A DNA stretch of 64,000 nt from Streptomyces umbrinus (GTDB lineage: Bacteria; Actinomycetota; Actinomycetes; Streptomycetales; Streptomycetaceae), in contig NZ_JAUSZI010000002.1 of the NCBI RefSeq assembly GCF_030817415.1, positions 682,001-746,000 of the forward strand, written 5' to 3'. Both the position numbers and the translations under genes were made by a program. Positions 7,920-17,142 of this stretch are shown here, in pieces. Under the pieces are notes generated by a model. It saw nothing but the letters and a program-made list of their open reading frames with translations. It made no database searches and was not told where the DNA came from. Numbering within the stretch: the first letter of the stretch is position 1; each line of letters starts with the position of its first letter.

Positions 7920-8751
7920 TTCCGGCGGGAGCGGAGGACGTCGTCCGGTCAGCTGGGAGGTCATGGTCGGAGCCACGGCCGGGGTGCCGGTCACCGCCGT
8001 GGCAACCGCGACGGCAGTCGGCTGGTGGGTGGGGGCGTGTCCGGTGCCGCTGACAGCCGCGCCCCACGCGTACTCGGGAGAACGCCTCTGAATCTCCGGG
8101 AACCTCGCCGCAGATACCGGGATCTCCAGATCGCCGTGCGGCCGCGACTGGTCACTGCGGAACAGGTCCGTTCGGGATGATGTGAGTACTCGGCCGCGGA
8201 TCGTGGGCGACGACTTGTGGACGCTGATCGCCCTTCGCCGCGCTGGTCAACTCCGTTCTCTGAGCGAGGCTTTCGAAGAAGCGCAGGTTCGGGATCCCGT
8301 ACGACCCGGGCAGGACACCACTGGAAGGCAGCCCGGCTGTGCCACCGGCCCCGGCCCGGCGCACAACTGCTCGGCATGGGGGCAGCCGCCGGTGGCCTGA
8401 TCCTGGGCCCGTGCTGTGCGCGGCGCCGGCCGACGCGACCCAGAATCGGAACCAGGAGACGCCGGAGCGGAGACCACGACCACAGGCTTCCGGGTCGAGA
8501 CCAAGGGCCGACGGGCACAGAGTCGTACAACTCGCCGCGCGGCACGGGGTCTACACGGGCGTGATCCGGCCGGCTCCGCCCGAGCACGACGTGATGCGGG
8601 TGCCGGGGCTGCATCGAGGACGCGAGCACCAACCGCACCAGAGCTGCCGAGCTGGGCAAGGGGCGGGAGCATTCCTGGAGCTGAGCCACGTCGACGTGCG
8701 AGAGGGGTCTGCTCGCGGAGTAGCGCGAAGGGCCCCTCCACGTCCTCTGTC
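7920..8751. other. Long stretch without a convincing gene
   Basis: More than 800 bases in which every long open frame has the skewed Arg/Ser/Pro composition of an unused frame and none carries a recognisable motif. A short plus-strand frame near 7962 encodes about 40 mostly hydrophobic residues (MVGATAGVPVTAVATATAVG) that could be a membrane-helix remnant. I see no RNA gene or insertion-sequence end. Confidence 0.4.
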
Positions 8752-9540
8752 TCACCGAGGACCGAGGTCCGCATGGGTCACACGGATCTTGGACTGGCCG
8801 TGCGGGAGTTCCTCCCAGTCGTCCATGAAGCGCGCCCGCAGTCCGTGTCGTTCGGCCAGGGCCGTGAGCGTCTCGGTGCGGTAGTAGAAGTCCTCCCGCA
8901 GGACGTGGTGTTCCTCCCCCTCGGTACGGTCGAAGGTGAAGTCGAACCAACCGCCCGGCGCGAGCACCCGGCCGATGTGGGCCAGGCATTCGTCGATGAC
9001 GGAGAGCGGCGAGTGCGAGAAGACGCTGTGCGCGTGCACCACGTCGAAGTGGGCGTCGGGCAGGAACCGCAGCGTCAGGTCGCGGACCGGGGTCAGCGTG
9101 GGGAGCTGCTGTTGCAGGCCCATCTCCACGACGGTGTCCTGGGCGGCGACGAGGATGTCGGGCGAGATGTCGATGCCGTGGTAGTGCCCGGGCTCCAGGT
9201 GCCGGATGAACCGCCAGCCGCCCCGCAGGTTGCCGCAGCCGATCTCCAGCATGTGGTGTTCTCGGCGCAGGCCGTGGCCGAGCAGGTAGTCGAACTGCAT
9301 CGCCCCCAGCGCGAGCCATCGCTCACGGCTGCGGCTGCCGACCGCCGCGTCCGGGTCGGCCCGGGTGTCGGAGCGCATCACGGCACGGTAGTAGGAGATG
9401 TGGTCGGTGTGACGGTGGCGCAGCCACAGGTCCCGGGCGGCGCGGGTCAGATGGCGGGGTACCCGGTCCGGGTGGCGCAGGGCGTAGCCGATGCGGTGGC
9501 CGAGGGCGGCGCGGTTGGCGGTGAGGTTCTTCGGGGACAT
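8752..9540 (-). CDS. Class I SAM-dependent methyltransferase
   Basis: 262 residues from ATG 9540. The SAM-binding motif I is LEIGCGNLRGG (residues 98-108), followed by the acidic end of beta-strand 2 in HGIDIS and a motif IV-like stretch FDVVHAHSVFSHSP. The later block VLAPGGWFDFTF is the usual post-strand-5 'L-x-PGG' segment. This is the Rossmann core of small-molecule or phospholipid methyltransferases; the acceptor cannot be told. An N-terminal helical extension of about 90 residues precedes the core. It is divergent from the histidine-kinase gene at 9705, with 164 bp between them. Confidence 0.82.
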   Translation of the reverse strand: MSPKNLTANRAALGHRIGYALRHPDRVPRHLTRAARDLWLRHRHTDHISYYRAVMRSDTRADPDAAVGSRSRERWLALGAMQFDYLLGHGLRREHHMLEIGCGNLRGGWRFIRHLEPGHYHGIDISPDILVAAQDTVVEMGLQQQLPTLTPVRDLTLRFLPDAHFDVVHAHSVFSHSPLSVIDECLAHIGRVLAPGGWFDFTFDRTEGEEHHVLREDFYYRTETLTALAERHGLRARFMDDWEELPHGQSKIRVTHADLGPR

Positions 9541-9704
9541 GTGCTCGCTCCCTTTCCGAGGGGTACAGGGTGTGGTTTCAGCCTCGGTGCGGGAGCGGCG
9601 CGGTCGGCTCGGTCAACAGGCTGCGGTCCTGCGAAGGTTCGGGGGACGGCCGCGTCAGCCGATCGGTTGATGCGGTGCCGCGTCCGAGGCGTTAGACACG
9701 GAGG

Positions 9705-10961
9705 ATGAGGATGAGACACAGTGATCCGGATGAGCGCTGGCTGGGCGCGGTCGTGCACGCCGCGTTCTTCCTGCTGCTCGGCTCCTCGTTCGTCCGCTTC
9801 CTGACCCGCGACGCCGGCGGGGCGCGCACCGGGTGGGTGGTGGCGCTGTTCGCGGTCTTCTGTCTGCTGTACGTCCTCGGTCGCTTCCTGGCTCCAGCGT
9901 CGCCCTCCGGCTCGCCGCCGACCAGGCGTCATCTGGTCTGGCTGGGCTCGGTGTCCACGGTCTGGGTCGTGCTCCTGGCCCTCGCGCCGAGCGCCACGTG
10001 GTGCGCGATGCCGCTGCTGTTCGCGGGGCTGCACGCGCTGCCGCCGCGGATCGCGGTGCCGGTGGCGGCCGTGCTCACCGCGCTGGTCGTGGCCTCCCAA
10101 GTACGCGTTGCCGAGGGCGCATTGAACCCCAACATGGTGATCGCCCCGCCCGCTGTCGCCGCGGTCGCCACCGCCGTGATGGTGCATCTGCAGCGTCAGG
10201 GGGCCCGGCAGCGCCTCCTGATCGAGGACCTGGTCCACACGCGTCACAACCTTGTTGTCACCGAACGGCGGGCAGGTGTCCTGGCGGAGCGCCAGCGGCT
10301 GGCCGCGGAGATCCACGACACGGTCGCGCAGGGCCTGTCGAGTCAGCGGATGCTGCTCCAGGCCGCCGGGCGCGTCTGGCTGACCGACCCGGACGCGGCC
10401 CGCGAGCACGTACACAGGGCTGCGGAGATCACCTCCCGCAGCCTCGCGGAGGCCCGTCGGTTCGTGCACGACCTGGCACCGGCCGACCTCGCCGACGACA
10501 CCCTGCCGGGCGCGCTCGCCGTACTCGCCGACCGGGAGAGCGGTCCTGGGCTGACCGTGGAGTTCCGGCTCGACGGAGAACCTGGCCGGCTGCCGGAACG
10601 GATCGAGGCGGCGCTGTTGCGGATCGCCCAGGGGGCGCTGGCCAACGTACGCGAACACGCGGCGGCGACCCGGGCCGCGCTGACCCTGACCTGCCTGGAC
10701 GACCAGATCTCGCTGGATGTCGCCGACAACGGGCGCGGATTCGAGGCGGACCACTCGCGCGCCTTGTCCGGCTCGGCCCCGGACAGCACGCGCGGGCACG
10801 GGCTGCCCGCGATGTGCATCCGGGCCGCACAGGCGGGCGGCACACTCACCGTGGAGTCCACGCCGGGCGAGGGCACCGTCGTGTCGGCGGCGATCCCCCT
10901 GGCACCCCTGGTCTCCGTGCCCCTGTCCCCCTCGACCTCCCCCAAGGAGCCCGTCCTGTGA
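9705..10961 (+). CDS. NarL-type sensor histidine kinase
   Basis: 418 residues. The N-terminal part has four or five membrane helices (about residues 12-33, 44-62, 78-96, 100-130 and 146-162). The HisKA_3 dimerisation box ERQRLAAEIHDTVAQGLSSQ follows, with the phospho-acceptor His204, and then a HATPase domain with DNGRGF and a GLPAM block near 366. There is no extracytoplasmic sensor domain, so it is an intramembrane-sensing kinase. The stop overlaps the GTG of the response regulator at 10958 by 4 bp, so the two are translationally coupled. Signal unknown. Confidence 0.9.
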   Translation: MRMRHSDPDERWLGAVVHAAFFLLLGSSFVRFLTRDAGGARTGWVVALFAVFCLLYVLGRFLAPASPSGSPPTRRHLVWLGSVSTVWVVLLALAPSATWCAMPLLFAGLHALPPRIAVPVAAVLTALVVASQVRVAEGALNPNMVIAPPAVAAVATAVMVHLQRQGARQRLLIEDLVHTRHNLVVTERRAGVLAERQRLAAEIHDTVAQGLSSQRMLLQAAGRVWLTDPDAAREHVHRAAEITSRSLAEARRFVHDLAPADLADDTLPGALAVLADRESGPGLTVEFRLDGEPGRLPERIEAALLRIAQGALANVREHAAATRAALTLTCLDDQISLDVADNGRGFEADHSRALSGSAPDSTRGHGLPAMCIRAAQAGGTLTVESTPGEGTVVSAAIPLAPLVSVPLSPSTSPKEPVL

Positions 10962-11593
10962 CACCACCCGTCCGGCTGTTGTTGTGCGACGACCACGCCG
11001 TGGTACGTGCGGGGCTGCACGCTCTCCTGTCCAGCGCCGATGGCATCGAAGTGGTCGGCGAGGCGGCCACCGGCGAGGAGGCACTCGCGATGGCTGCCCG
11101 GCTGAGTCCGGACGTTGTGCTGATGGACCTCCAGCTCGACGGCGGGATGGACGGCGTGACCGCCACCCGGCGCCTGACCTCCGAGGGTGGTGGGAAGGGC
11201 CCCCGGGTCCTGGTGCTCACGATGTTCGACACCGACGCCGACATCACCCGTGCCATCGAGGCGGGTGCCACCGGCTATCTGCTCAAGGCCGAACACCCTG
11301 ATGAACTCTTCACGGCGATCCGCCACGCGGCGTCCGGTCACACGACTCTGTCGGCCCCGGTGGCCGACCGGTTGATGACTCGGCTGCGCAGCCCGAGTCC
11401 CACCCTGTCCCCACGCGAGCACGAGATCCTCGGACAACTCGCCCGCGGCTTGGGCAACCGGGAGATCGCCCGAGCCCTGTTCATCAGCGAGGCGACGGTC
11501 AAGACCCATCTCGGGCGGATCTATGGCAAGTTGGGGGTGGAGACGCGGGCGGGGGCCGTGGCGGTCGCCAAGGAGCGGCGGCTGCTGGAGTGA
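10958..11593 (+). CDS. NarL/LuxR-family response regulator
   Basis: 211 residues from GTG 10958, overlapping the kinase stop. The receiver domain (residues 1-120) has the acidic pair DD at 11-12, phospho-acceptor Asp57 (VVLMDLQL) and the Lys of YLLKAEHP. The C-terminal LuxR-type helix-turn-helix (about 145-205) shows LSPREHEILGQLARGLGNRE and ATVKTHLGRIYGKLGV. It is the partner of the kinase at 9705. Target genes are unknown; the methyltransferase gene divergent from the pair is the nearest candidate. Confidence 0.93.
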   Translation: MTPPVRLLLCDDHAVVRAGLHALLSSADGIEVVGEAATGEEALAMAARLSPDVVLMDLQLDGGMDGVTATRRLTSEGGGKGPRVLVLTMFDTDADITRAIEAGATGYLLKAEHPDELFTAIRHAASGHTTLSAPVADRLMTRLRSPSPTLSPREHEILGQLARGLGNREIARALFISEATVKTHLGRIYGKLGVETRAGAVAVAKERRLLE

Positions 11594-11736
11594 TCTCCCG
11601 CAACTTGGCGCGGGTCAGGGAGCGTTTGGGCCGCGGATCTGCGTGCGCCACGTCCTGGGCGACGTGCCGCCTTGGCCGCCTTTCCGGGCATGCTGCCGCC
11701 GCACCCCACCCAAGCACGAAGGGACCGGCCTGGGCG

Positions 11737-12369
11737 TCAGCTGGTCGTGTCCGGTTCCGGCGTGGTGAGGACGGCCGGACTGGCACGGAGCACGGCCTTA
11801 TGCAGGTCGTCGTGGGGGGGCGAGGGGGGCAGGGGGCCTCTGGCCGGGGACTCCAGGGACTCCAGGGACTGGATGAACAGGGCGACGACGCGCCGCCGGG
11901 CGTCGGCGGCGGTGCCGCCGGTGGCATTCACGACACCGGCGTTGGCCATGCGGAGCAGCACTATGTCCGAGGAGTCGAAGTCCTCGCGCAGCCGACCCGC
12001 GACCTTGGCCCGGCCGATGAGCCGCAACATGCCCTCGAGTGCCTCGTTGCGGCGCCCCTCCATGGCCTTGGCAGTGGGGACGGACGTGGTCAGCACGTCG
12101 GCGAAGCCGTAGTCGGCGGCCTGCATCGCGCAGGCGGTCTCGATGTAGCCGACGAAACCGTGCCAGGGGTCGGGGTCTTCGAGGGCGATGGCGGCCGCGT
12201 CGGCATATGCGTCCATGCGGTCGGCGAAGACGGCGGCGACCGGCTCCTCCTTGGTGAGGAAGCGGCGGAACATGGTGGCGATGCCGACACCCGCCTCGCG
12301 GGCGAACTGCAGCCACTGATCACGGTGCGGTCGAGCGCATGGTGCCCCCCTTCGCACCAGCGGCCCCAT
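11737..12369 (-). CDS. TetR-family regulator with an atypical or lost N-terminus
   Basis: The minus strand encodes FAREAGVGIATMFRRF, the turn and recognition helix of TetR DNA-binding domains, followed by a typical all-helical ligand domain up to about residue 165 and a Ser/Pro-rich tail. The normal first helix (a 'R-x-x-IL-x-AA-x-x-x-F-x-x-x-G' stretch) is missing. Upstream of the HTH the frame reads GPLVRRGAPCARPHRDQWLQ, which does not look like it. ATG 12369 is the nearest plausible start and gives 210 residues. Either the 5' end was replaced by rearrangement and the gene is dead, or a frameshift hides the true start. It is divergent from the FMN reductase at 12413, which intact TetR proteins commonly control. 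Confidence 0.6.
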   Translation of the reverse strand: MGPLVRRGAPCARPHRDQWLQFAREAGVGIATMFRRFLTKEEPVAAVFADRMDAYADAAAIALEDPDPWHGFVGYIETACAMQAADYGFADVLTTSVPTAKAMEGRRNEALEGMLRLIGRAKVAGRLREDFDSSDIVLLRMANAGVVNATGGTAADARRRVVALFIQSLESLESPARGPLPPSPPHDDLHKAVLRASPAVLTTPEPDTTS

Positions 12370-12412
12370 GTCCCCTCGGTACGTCTGAACCTCGATCCCG
12401 GAAGGCCTCGCC

Positions 12413-12970
12413 ATGGCTGCCATCCTGTCCGTTTCCGGAAGCCCCTCCCCCACCTCCCGTACCTCCTGGCTCCTGCGCCACCTGGCCGACCGGCTGCGCC
12501 TGCAGGGCCACGACGTGACCCCGCTGGACGTACGCACCCTGCCCGCGCAGGCGCTGCTCGGCGCGGACTTCCGGCACCCGGCGATCGTCACCGCCACGGA
12601 CCTGTTCGCGCGGGCGGACGGGGTGGTGATCGGCACACCGGTCTACAAGGCCGCCTACTCAGGCCTGCTGAAGTCACTGCTCGACCTGCTCCCGCAGTAC
12701 GCACTGTCAGGCAAGGCCGTGCTGCCCCTGGCCACCGGCGGCAGCACGGCCCATGTCCTTGCCATCGACTACGCATTGCGTCCCGTACTGAGTTCCATGG
12801 GGTCGTCCCACATCGTGCCCAGGTGGTTCACGCTCGACAAGGACGTCGCCGCCGACGACCACGCCACACATATCGTCGCGCCTGCTGTCGCCGAGGCGCT
12901 GGAGCAGGTCACGGACCTTTTCTCCGCCGCGCTGGGAGGGCGTACCGGTGCACTCCGCCGCACAGCCTGA
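12413..12970 (+). CDS. NADPH-dependent FMN reductase (SsuE-like)
   Basis: 185 residues with a flavodoxin-like fold. The N-terminal phosphate-binding loop is SGSPSPTSRTS, followed by the conserved VIGTPVYKAAYSGLLKSLLD (about residues 72-92) and PLATGGSTAHVLAIDYALRP. These are hallmarks of the SsuE/NADPH-dependent FMN reductase family, which supplies reduced FMN to two-component monooxygenases. GGAAGG lies upstream of ATG 12413. No alkanesulfonate monooxygenase or sulfonate transporter gene is next to it, so the partner enzyme is unknown. Confidence 0.85.
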   Translation: MAAILSVSGSPSPTSRTSWLLRHLADRLRLQGHDVTPLDVRTLPAQALLGADFRHPAIVTATDLFARADGVVIGTPVYKAAYSGLLKSLLDLLPQYALSGKAVLPLATGGSTAHVLAIDYALRPVLSSMGSSHIVPRWFTLDKDVAADDHATHIVAPAVAEALEQVTDLFSAALGGRTGALRRTA

Positions 12971-13086
12971 GCCGCTTCATTGCCATCACTTGTCCAAGCG
13001 GCGACCTGAGCGCCTCGATCGCGGCCGCGATGATGTTCTCCGGGGAGACAGGTCCGGCATCGGCCGGCTCTTGGCGTTGCACTCGT

Positions 13087-13652
13087 ATGAACAGGGAACC
13101 GTCGCCCGGTCGCAAGCGGCAGGATGACCCCGTGCTCATCGTGATCGGCGGCCTGCCCGCCACCGGAAAGACCACGCTTGCCCGCCTGCTGGCGGCGGAT
13201 ATCGGCGCGGTCCACCTGCGCGTGGACACCATCGAACAGGCACTGGTCCGCTCCGGCCTGACCGGGCATCCGGTCGGTCCGGCGGGCTACGTCGTCGGAT
13301 ACGCCCTGGCCGAGGAGCATCTGCGGCAGGGCCTGACGTGATCGCGGAGTCGGTGAACCCGCTGACGGTGACGCGGAACGCCTGGCGTGATGCGGCCGTA
13401 CGGGCGGGTGTCCCCTCCGTCGAAGTGGTGGTCGTCTGCTCCGATCCGGTCGAGCACCGGCGGCGCGTGACGTCGAGGTCGGTCGACATCCCGGACCTGG
13501 CGCTGCCCGACTGGCAGCAGATCCTCGACCGGGAGTACGAGCACCGGGACCGGGACCGTGTCGTCGTCGACACCGTGGGACAGAATCCGAAGGCATCGTC
13601 TCCCCTGCTGCTGGGGGCTGTGCTGTCGGCGGCTGCCGCCGGATCCGAGTAG
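13087..13652 (+). pseudogene. P-loop kinase-type AAA protein, split by a frameshift
   Basis: The first frame (ATG 13087 or GTG 13132) gives VLIVIGGLPATGKTTLARLLA, a Walker A motif GLPATGKT, and runs to a stop at 13341 after AEEHLRQGLT. The second frame, from about 13338, continues naturally as VIAESVNPLTVTRNAWRDAA and ends at 13652 with 'DREYEHRDRDRVVVDT'. In intact homologues the junction reads GL-D-VIAESVNP, so one G is missing at about 13336 (CTGACGTG for CTGGACGTG). The whole would be about 188 residues of a small AAA/zeta-toxin-like or gluconate-kinase-like nucleotide-dependent kinase. A sequencing error is the alternative. Confidence 0.75.
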
Positions 13653-13985
13653 CGGCGCCCATCCCCCACCACTCGTGCGTTCACCACGACAGGCCACTTC
13701 GTTGCACAATCACGCGGACACCGCCCTGCTCACGTCGGACGACTGCCCTGAACTCCCCCATCGGTAGCGGTCGCGGGAGGTCGGCGGCAGAGTACGGAAC
13801 CAACGGGGCTCCTGTGCCTGCGGGTTGAGACTTCGCGCACCTCCCCCGACGACACAAGAGCCTCGTCCGTTGCGGATGCCCACGGCGCCTCCCGATCGGT
13901 GGCCCTGCTGAAAGGCCCACTGATACCAAGTCGCTCCGAAAATCGGCAGCGTCACGCCGACGCGGGCATGACGATCAGCACCCGA
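13653..13985. other. Intergenic stretch without a recognisable gene
   Basis: No open frame here has a recognisable motif or a convincing ribosome binding site. The plus-strand frame that leads into the next gene from 13899 has no protein-like upstream part. No hairpin stands out. Confidence 0.35.
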
Positions 13986-14360
13986 ATGGTGAAGACTGGA
14001 AAGATGTCCCACGACCTCGGCGGACTCCTGTTCGTAGCGCTCGGTCTCGTCCTTGTCGCCGCCGGCTTCGTCTGGCGGGGAGGTGCGCTGCGCCCCCTCT
14101 CGGTGAAACGGGCCCAGGCGGCCGTGATCCGGGACCGTTCCAGAAACCTGCTCCGTTCTGCGGACATGGCGATCGCGGAGGCGCGCCGCCGGGCCGCACG
14201 CGGCGAGCCGGCCATCGTCACGGTCGGAGACGTGACCAAGGTGGCGCGCCAGCACTACGGGCACCTCGTCGTGGAACGCGAAGAGGCAGCAGCCGCCCTC
14301 CGCCAACGCTACGAGGCAGCCGACTGCCGGATGGACTGTATGACCGACGCTTTCAACTGA
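13986..14360 (+). CDS. Small single-pass membrane protein of unknown function
   Basis: 124 residues from ATG 13986, or 118 from ATG 14004 (MSHDLGGLLF), which has GACTGGAAAG just upstream. The N-terminus is one membrane helix (LLFVALGLVLVAAGFVW). A basic, helical cytoplasmic region follows (KRAQAAVIRDRSRNLLRSADMAIAE) and ends near the C-terminus with two cysteines. The composition is protein-like and codon use has the strong third-position GC of a real gene. I do not recognise the family; it has no operon partners. Confidence 0.5.
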   Translation: MVKTGKMSHDLGGLLFVALGLVLVAAGFVWRGGALRPLSVKRAQAAVIRDRSRNLLRSADMAIAEARRRAARGEPAIVTVGDVTKVARQHYGHLVVEREEAAAALRQRYEAADCRMDCMTDAFN

Positions 14361-14477
14361 CGGTCTCCTCGACGAATGCTCAATGCCCGGGGCACCGAAG
14401 CCGTCACCTGAGTCGTGCCACGCTGAAAAGGCTTGAGCTTGACATTTATCGTGCAGTGTCGAGGTGCTGCTTGGACG

Positions 14478-14963
14478 TCAGTCCCATGCGTTGAAGAGCA
14501 CTCCGCCCAATGTGGTGATGCCGTGGAAGCGAACTTCGCGCCACTCGCTCTGCATGAGGACCGAGGTGTCGATGTCCGAGAGCGGCAGAGTGAGCTGCGC
14601 GCGATCAAGCACTGCAAACCCCAGGTCGGCAAAGGCATGGGCCCACGGTGGCGGGACGAGGAACTCCTCGGTGTACCAGTCCCGGCGTTCCTGAGCGAAG
14701 GCGATCCAGGGGTGGTACGCGTGACACAGGATGACGCACTCGGCTGTGCCCTCAATGACTGTCGCGGTGTGAAACGTACGGGGGTACGTCTGTTCCTCTA
14801 TCTCGCCCACATGGCCTTTGGCCGCCCGGGCAGCTGCATACACTGCTGCCCGGAACGTCCGCTGGTCGGTTTCCGGTGGCGGCCCGTCCCTCGGCTGGAA
14901 GAAGCCTGTGGCGCCTCGCGGCAGCGTGAACGCTGCGTCCTCGTCTATGCCCATGCGGCTCAT
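14478..14963 (-). CDS. Conserved-type protein of unknown function
   Basis: 161 residues from ATG 14963 (MSRMGIDEDAAFTLPRGATG). It is a soluble alpha/beta protein with no signal peptide or membrane segment. Notable blocks are FRAAVYAAARAAKGHVGEIE, a Cys-His stretch ECVILCHAYHPWIAF and EEFLVPPPWAHAFADLGF. Strong third-position GC and a compact sequence argue for a real gene. It resembles uncharacterised Streptomyces proteins that often accompany polymorphic toxins or immunity loci, but I cannot place it. The stop codons of a decayed transposase lie immediately upstream. Confidence 0.6.
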   Translation of the reverse strand: MSRMGIDEDAAFTLPRGATGFFQPRDGPPPETDQRTFRAAVYAAARAAKGHVGEIEEQTYPRTFHTATVIEGTAECVILCHAYHPWIAFAQERRDWYTEEFLVPPPWAHAFADLGFAVLDRAQLTLPLSDIDTSVLMQSEWREVRFHGITTLGGVLFNAWD

Positions 14964-14999
14964 TCTGCCGAGGAGAAGTCCTGCCGATCTCTCACCTGC

Positions 15000-15490
15000 G
15001 CTCTGAGCTGCTGCTTTCCGTAGTTCGCCGAGGCTTCGTCCCTCTCTTGTGGTGGGACGGGCGAGTACAGGGCTCGCCCGTGGCGAGGAGCCGGCCTACA
15101 TTTGGGACGGATGGCCGGGTGGCGGTTCTTCGAGCCAGGCGGCCGCCCGGGCCCGGGCCGCGTCGGTTTGGGTGCACCGGCTGGGGAGTCGGTCTTCGTA
15201 CGGATGTGCCTGAACTCCCGCCGCACGCGGGCTGATGTGAGTCTGTTCGGTTCAGCCGGCTGTGCCCAGGGCCTCCGCAGGTCTGCGGCGAGCGGACGGG
15301 CGAGCAGGAGCTGGGCATGGGCGGCGGTCACCAGCCAAGTCCACCGGTCGGCGACCTCGGGACCGCGAGGCTGAGGTTTCGTCCACCCGAGTGTCTGTTT
15401 GGGCATACGGAATGTGTGCTCGAGGTCGAAGCGTCGGAGGCACGCCTGCCAGCAGCGGTCCACATCGCCGGGGTGGCGCCGGTGCTGGTG
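15000..15490 (-). pseudogene. C-terminal fragment of an actinobacterial transposase (NF041680-like)
   Basis: The minus strand reads DVDRCWQACLRRFDLEHTFR, then KQTLGWTKPQPRGPEVADRW, ARPLAADLRRPWAQPAEPNR and PKPTRPGPGRPPGSKNRHPA. This is the C-terminal third of a well-known Streptomyces transposase family, including the Glu-containing block (DLEHTFR) and the Pro/Gly-rich tail. The catalytic N-terminal two-thirds is missing, and the sequence upstream (above about 15490) is unrelated. A dead remnant left by deletion, next to the IS4-family insertion. Confidence 0.75.
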
Positions 15491-15679
15491 GCGGTAGTGA
15501 CCCCTCGTCACCGAACCGGACCATGCGGCGGACATCCTGAGATGAGACAGATGTAAGGCGCGTTCCCCGAACGAGGAGTCATTTCGATCCGGCCGCGGGC
15601 TGTCTGTCACCACCGGTACGGATCGCCGCATTTTTCAAGGGTTGTTTGTTCGGCACCGATGCCCCGAACGCGAACAACG

Positions 15680-17142
15680 CCTAGGCCCAATGCCGTTGCT
15701 TTTGCCTTGGGCGTAGGCTGGTTGGGAGTGGGTCCCGGGGGTGGTGCGGGTGGCCGCGAGTGTGTCTGACTTATCGGGTCTGGGGCTGTTGACCTGGGTG
15801 TATCCGCCGGGGTTGGTGGATCGGGTGGTGGCAGCGTGTGGCCGGTCCGAGCGGCGTAAGCGGCTGCTGCCCGCCCGGCTGGTGGTGTACTTCGTGCTGG
15901 GGCTGGCGCTGTTCTCTCCCGCCCCGTATCTAGAAGTGATGCGGCACCTGGTCGCGGGGCTTCGCGGTCTGGGACTGCTGGGTGACTGGCATGTTCCGGC
16001 GAAGTCGTCACTGTTTCGGGCCCGGCAGCGGCTGGGATCCGAGCCGCTGCGGGTGCTGTTCGCCACGACCGCGAAGCCGATGGCCACCGAGGCGACTCCG
16101 GGGGCGTTCTGGCGGGGCCTGCGGGTTCTGGCGGTGGACGGGACCTGCTGGGATGTCGCCGACAGTGAGGCCAATCAAGCGGCCTTCGGCCGTCCCGGCA
16201 ACGGTCGTGGGACCGGCCGGAGCGCCTTTGTGCAGGTGCGGATGGCCGCCTTGGTGGAGGTGGGCAGCCATGCAGTGCTGGACGCCGAACTCGCCGGCTG
16301 CCGCACCGGGGAAGTGACCCTGGTGGGCCGCCTGCCCCGCTCCTGCGGGCCAGGCCAACTCGTGCTGGCCGACCGCGAGTTCCTCGGCGTCCCGCTGTGG
16401 CAGGCCTTCACCGCCACCGGCGCCGACCTGCTGTGGCGGGTGCCCGCCAACCGTGTCCTGCCCATCGACAGGCCACTGCGCGACGGGTCCTGGATCTCAC
16501 GCATCCATGCCGGCACCGACGCCTCCCACCGCAACCCGGTCACCGTGCGTGTCCTGGCCTACCAGCTCAAAGACACGGCCCAGGACTACCGCCTGATCAC
16601 CACTCTCCTGGACGCCCGCCGCTATCCGGCCCGGCAACTGGCCGCCCTCTACCGCGAACGCTGGGAGATCGAATCCGTCTTCGCCGAGATCAAAACCCAC
16701 CAGCGCGGCGCGAAGGTGGTCCTCAGCAGCAAGACACCCGACGGTGTCCTGCAACAGATCTGGGCCCATCTCCTGGTCCACCATGCACTGCGGGAACTGA
16801 TGCTCAGAACCGCGGCTACCCGCCAACTCGACCCCGACCGCATCTCCTTCACCGAGACCCTGCGCTCCGCCCGCCGCAGTGTGACCGTCACGCCCGGCAG
16901 CTTTTCCCCCTGACCTCCTGGTCCAGGCCTTGCGATTACTCCAGGAAGACCTGCTGGAAAGACTCCTCCCCGCCAGACGCCTGCGCAGCCAGCCCCGCGT
17001 CGTCAAACGAAAGATGTCCAACTACTGGCTCAAACGGGCTGAACACCGCCACTGGCCCCAGCCCACCCGCACCGGCACCCAAGCCATCCTCATCAAACGA
17101 CCCCAACCCACAGACCCATAACGCAACGGCATTGCGCCTAGG
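15680..17142 (+). mobile_element. IS4-family insertion sequence with 20-bp inverted repeats
   Basis: The left end reads CCTAGGCCCAATGCCGTTGC (15680-15699). The right end, read on the minus strand from 17142, is CCTAGGCGCAATGCCGTTGC, a 19 of 20 match. Between them is one transposase gene. No flanking direct repeat is apparent (ACGCGAACAACG on the left, CCACTACACCTG on the right), so the flanks may have been rearranged since insertion. Confidence 0.88.
15741..16913 (+). CDS. IS4-family transposase, C-terminus lost by a frameshift
   Basis: 390 residues with the DDE core of IS4: VDGTCWDVAD with the first Asp, VLADREF with the second, and the YREK signature YRERWEIESVFAEIK (Y-x2-R-x3-E-x6-K) with the Glu. 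The stop at 16911 follows a TTTTCCCCC run. One frame over, the sequence continues as PDLLVQALRLLQEDLLERLL and SQPRVVKRKMSNYWLKR to a stop at 17121, just before the right inverted repeat. That tail, with PRVVKRK-x-S-x-Y, is the normal end of this family. So a base was gained in the homopolymer and about 65 residues were lost. All catalytic residues remain, so activity is possible but doubtful. Confidence 0.88.
   Translation: MVRVAASVSDLSGLGLLTWVYPPGLVDRVVAACGRSERRKRLLPARLVVYFVLGLALFSPAPYLEVMRHLVAGLRGLGLLGDWHVPAKSSLFRARQRLGSEPLRVLFATTAKPMATEATPGAFWRGLRVLAVDGTCWDVADSEANQAAFGRPGNGRGTGRSAFVQVRMAALVEVGSHAVLDAELAGCRTGEVTLVGRLPRSCGPGQLVLADREFLGVPLWQAFTATGADLLWRVPANRVLPIDRPLRDGSWISRIHAGTDASHRNPVTVRVLAYQLKDTAQDYRLITTLLDARRYPARQLAALYRERWEIESVFAEIKTHQRGAKVVLSSKTPDGVLQQIWAHLLVHHALRELMLRTAATRQLDPDRISFTETLRSARRSVTVTPGSFSP

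Noticed and set aside
13710..14306. 198-codon minus-strand open frame
   Set aside because: It has no ribosome binding site or recognisable motif and overlaps the better-supported small membrane protein on the plus strand.
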